A stretch of DNA of 5,256 nt from CAIPSZ01 sp038065015. GTDB lineage: Bacteria > Patescibacteriota > Patescibacteriia > PEXW01. The notes under the pieces were generated by a model. It had not been told where the DNA came from. It made no database searches and saw only the letters and a list, made by a program, of their open reading frames with translations. Both the position numbers and the translations under genes were made by a program. Location: positions 1 through 5,256 of the forward strand of contig JBBTRU010000066.1 in NCBI GenBank assembly GCA_038065015.1, written 5' to 3'. Below are positions 4,449 through 5,256 of the stretch, piece by piece (position 1 is the stretch's first letter; every line of letters starts with the position of its first letter).

Positions 4449-4480
4449 GCTACGCTGGCGAAATGCCAACATTTGGTAGC
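4449..4480 (-). other. Stem-loop in the rny leader
   Basis: GCTAC (4449-4453) pairs with GTAGC (4476-4480), and the enclosed sequence has a further TGGC/GCCA dyad. It lies in the 103-bp clpP-rny gap, 34 bp before the rny start. It might shape the 5' leader of rny. The outer stem is only 5 bp, so support is weak. I see no convincing promoter in this gap. Confidence 0.25.
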
Positions 4481-4501
4481 TTTCGCACCATACCATAGGG
4501 T

Positions 4502-4516
4502 GTTGCCGAGGGCAAC
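4502..4516 (-). other. Hairpin just after the clpP stop
   Basis: GTTGCC (4502-4507) and GGCAAC (4511-4516) form a perfect 6-bp stem with a 3-nt loop, two bases after the clpP stop codon. No T-tract follows on the minus strand, so it is not an obvious terminator; it may protect the 3' end of clpP mRNA or allow partial read-through into rny. Confidence 0.45.
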
Positions 4517-4518
4517 GG

Positions 4519-5103
4519 TTATGCCGCTTTCGTAATGATTTTATCAATAATCCCGTACTTCTTGGCATCCTCCGCGGTCATGAAGTTGTCGCGGTCGGTG
4601 TCCTCTTCAATCTTCTTTATAGACTGGCCCGTGTGCTTAGCCAGGAGCAGGTTCAACCGGTCCTTAATCTTCAGGATGTGTTCGGCGCGGATCTTGATAT
4701 CCGAGGCCTGCCCTTCGGTACCGCCCATGACCTGGTGGATAAGGATTTCCGCATTCGGCAAAGCCAGGCGCTTGCCCTTGGCCCCGCCAGCCAAAAGGAA
4801 AGCCCCCATGCTGGCCGCCATGCCCACGCAAATGGTGCTCACGTCGGGTTTCACGTACTGCATGGTGTCGTAGATAGCCATGCCCGAAGTGACGGACCCG
4901 CCGGGCGAGTTGATGTAGAGCTTGATATCTTTTTCTCGATCCTGGCTTTCCAAAAAGAGTAATTGGGCAATTACTGTGTTCGCTATAGCATCATCAATGC
5001 CATCACCCAAAAAAATGATGCGTTCTTTAAGCAGGCGCGAATAGATGTCGTAAGCCCGTTCGCCAAATTGAGACTTTTCTATAACGGTTGGAACTAAGTA
5101 CAT
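4519..5103 (-). CDS. clpP: ATP-dependent Clp protease proteolytic subunit ClpP
   Basis: ClpP forms a double seven-subunit chamber that degrades proteins fed in by a Clp ATPase such as ClpX or ClpC. This 194-residue copy carries the full serine-protease triad: S98 in G-M-A-A-S-M-G, H123 in L-I-H-Q, and D172 in D-T-D-R-D. These sit one residue after mature Escherichia coli numbering (97, 122, 171). The oxyanion-side motif S-P-G-G is at 66-69, and Y-I-N is just before it. The protein begins M-Y-L-V-P-T-V-I-E, directly at the mature axial-loop region, so it lacks the 14-residue propeptide of the E. coli enzyme. No Shine-Dalgarno precedes the ATG. A candidate promoter lies at 5135-5163. The next gene downstream is rny, not clpX, and no trigger-factor gene is identified in this window. 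Confidence 0.98.
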   Translation of the reverse strand: MYLVPTVIEKSQFGERAYDIYSRLLKERIIFLGDGIDDAIANTVIAQLLFLESQDREKDIKLYINSPGGSVTSGMAIYDTMQYVKPDVSTICVGMAASMGAFLLAGGAKGKRLALPNAEILIHQVMGGTEGQASDIKIRAEHILKIKDRLNLLLAKHTGQSIKKIEEDTDRDNFMTAEDAKKYGIIDKIITKAA

Positions 5104-5134
5104 AGCGTGGTGGTTAGGGCACGGAGTAATGTTT

Positions 5135-5163
5135 GGTATACGTCAAATAATGTACCTCGTCAA
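5135..5163 (-). promoter_or_regulatory. Candidate clpP promoter
   Basis: On the minus strand TTGACG (5163-5158) and TATACC (5140-5135) are 17 bp apart; each is a partial match (5 of 6 and 4 of 6). The -10 is about 30 bp before the clpP start. A second TTGACG (5146-5141) abuts the -10. The -35 falls in the loop and stem of the hairpin at 5152-5174, so promoter and upstream terminator would overlap. Confidence 0.4.
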
Positions 5164-5174
5164 TGGACGAGTAC
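5152..5174 (-). terminator. Possible terminator of the upstream partial gene
   Basis: CTCGTC (5156-5161) pairs with GACGAG (5166-5171) around a 4-nt loop. GTA/TAC extends the stem by 3 bp beyond a bulged C (5155). It lies 2 bp after the stop of the partial minus-strand gene. The minus-strand tail (ATTATTTG) is only moderately T-rich; the plus-strand tail is TTTTAC. It may be a weak bidirectional terminator. Confidence 0.4.
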
Positions 5175-5176
5175 TT

Positions 5177-5256
5177 TTACACTGACTGAATTCGCCAACC
5201 GTCGGGAGTTTTTACTAAATGGCCTTTGACGCTACACCCGGCCGCCTTTTTATGCC
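5177..5256 (-). CDS. 3' end of an unidentified gene (partial)
   Basis: An open minus-strand frame enters from the right edge and stops at TAA (5179-5177), giving 25 visible residues. The end reads G-H-L-V-K-T-P-D-G-W-R-I-Q-S-V. The alternating hydrophobic residues and the turn T-P-D-G look like two beta strands of a folded domain rather than random translation. A hairpin follows the stop. I cannot name the family from so little. The other two minus-strand frames close within a few codons of the window edge. It would be the gene upstream of clpP. Confidence 0.45.
   Translation of the reverse strand, partial: HKKAAGCSVKGHLVKTPDGWRIQSV

Noticed and set aside
1..5256. CRISPR array, phage, transposase, toxin-antitoxin or defence genes
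   Set aside because: No regularly spaced repeats and no coding sequence of these types were found; the clear genes are housekeeping.

Overview
The window reads as ordinary bacterial chromosome, about half G+C, in standard code 11 (one gene ends in TGA and no reading frame has an internal TGA). I infer Candidate Phyla Radiation (Patescibacteria, Parcubacteria-like). The grounds are compact housekeeping genes, a ClpP with no propeptide, several starts with no Shine-Dalgarno sequence beside others with strong ones, and encoded CCA ends on both tRNAs. No 16S or ribosomal protein gene is present to confirm this.

Left part (1-1650), region by region: an AT-rich leader with a promoter; a plus-strand Nudix-fold gene with a degenerate catalytic box, closed by a clear intrinsic terminator; two minus-strand tRNA genes, Lys(CTT) then Arg(TCG) in transcription order, separated by a 179-nt spacer full of inverted and direct repeats; and a plus-strand gene for a small helical protein of unknown function. 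That gene shares a divergent promoter region with tRNA-Lys, and its stop codon lies in the loop of a bidirectional terminator.

Right part (1650-5256) is all minus strand. In transcription order: the 3' end of an unidentified gene, clpP (protease subunit), rny (RNase Y), ymdB (calcineurin-like phosphodiesterase) and hup (HU nucleoid protein). The rny-ymdB pairing is the one known from Bacillus subtilis. RNA turnover (RNase Y), protein turnover (ClpP) and chromosome packaging (HU) therefore sit in one cluster. clpP and hup each have a candidate promoter of their own.

The most striking non-coding structure is an 80-bp element filling most of the rny-ymdB gap: two palindromes in opposite orientation, each preceded by GTAG. 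This is the architecture of REP/BIME repeats mobilised by RAYT (Y1-HUH) transposases. I see no CRISPR array, phage gene, transposase, toxin-antitoxin pair or obvious defence system. The window is mainly housekeeping; its points of interest are the REP pair, the structured tRNA spacer, the altered Nudix box and the unknown small protein.
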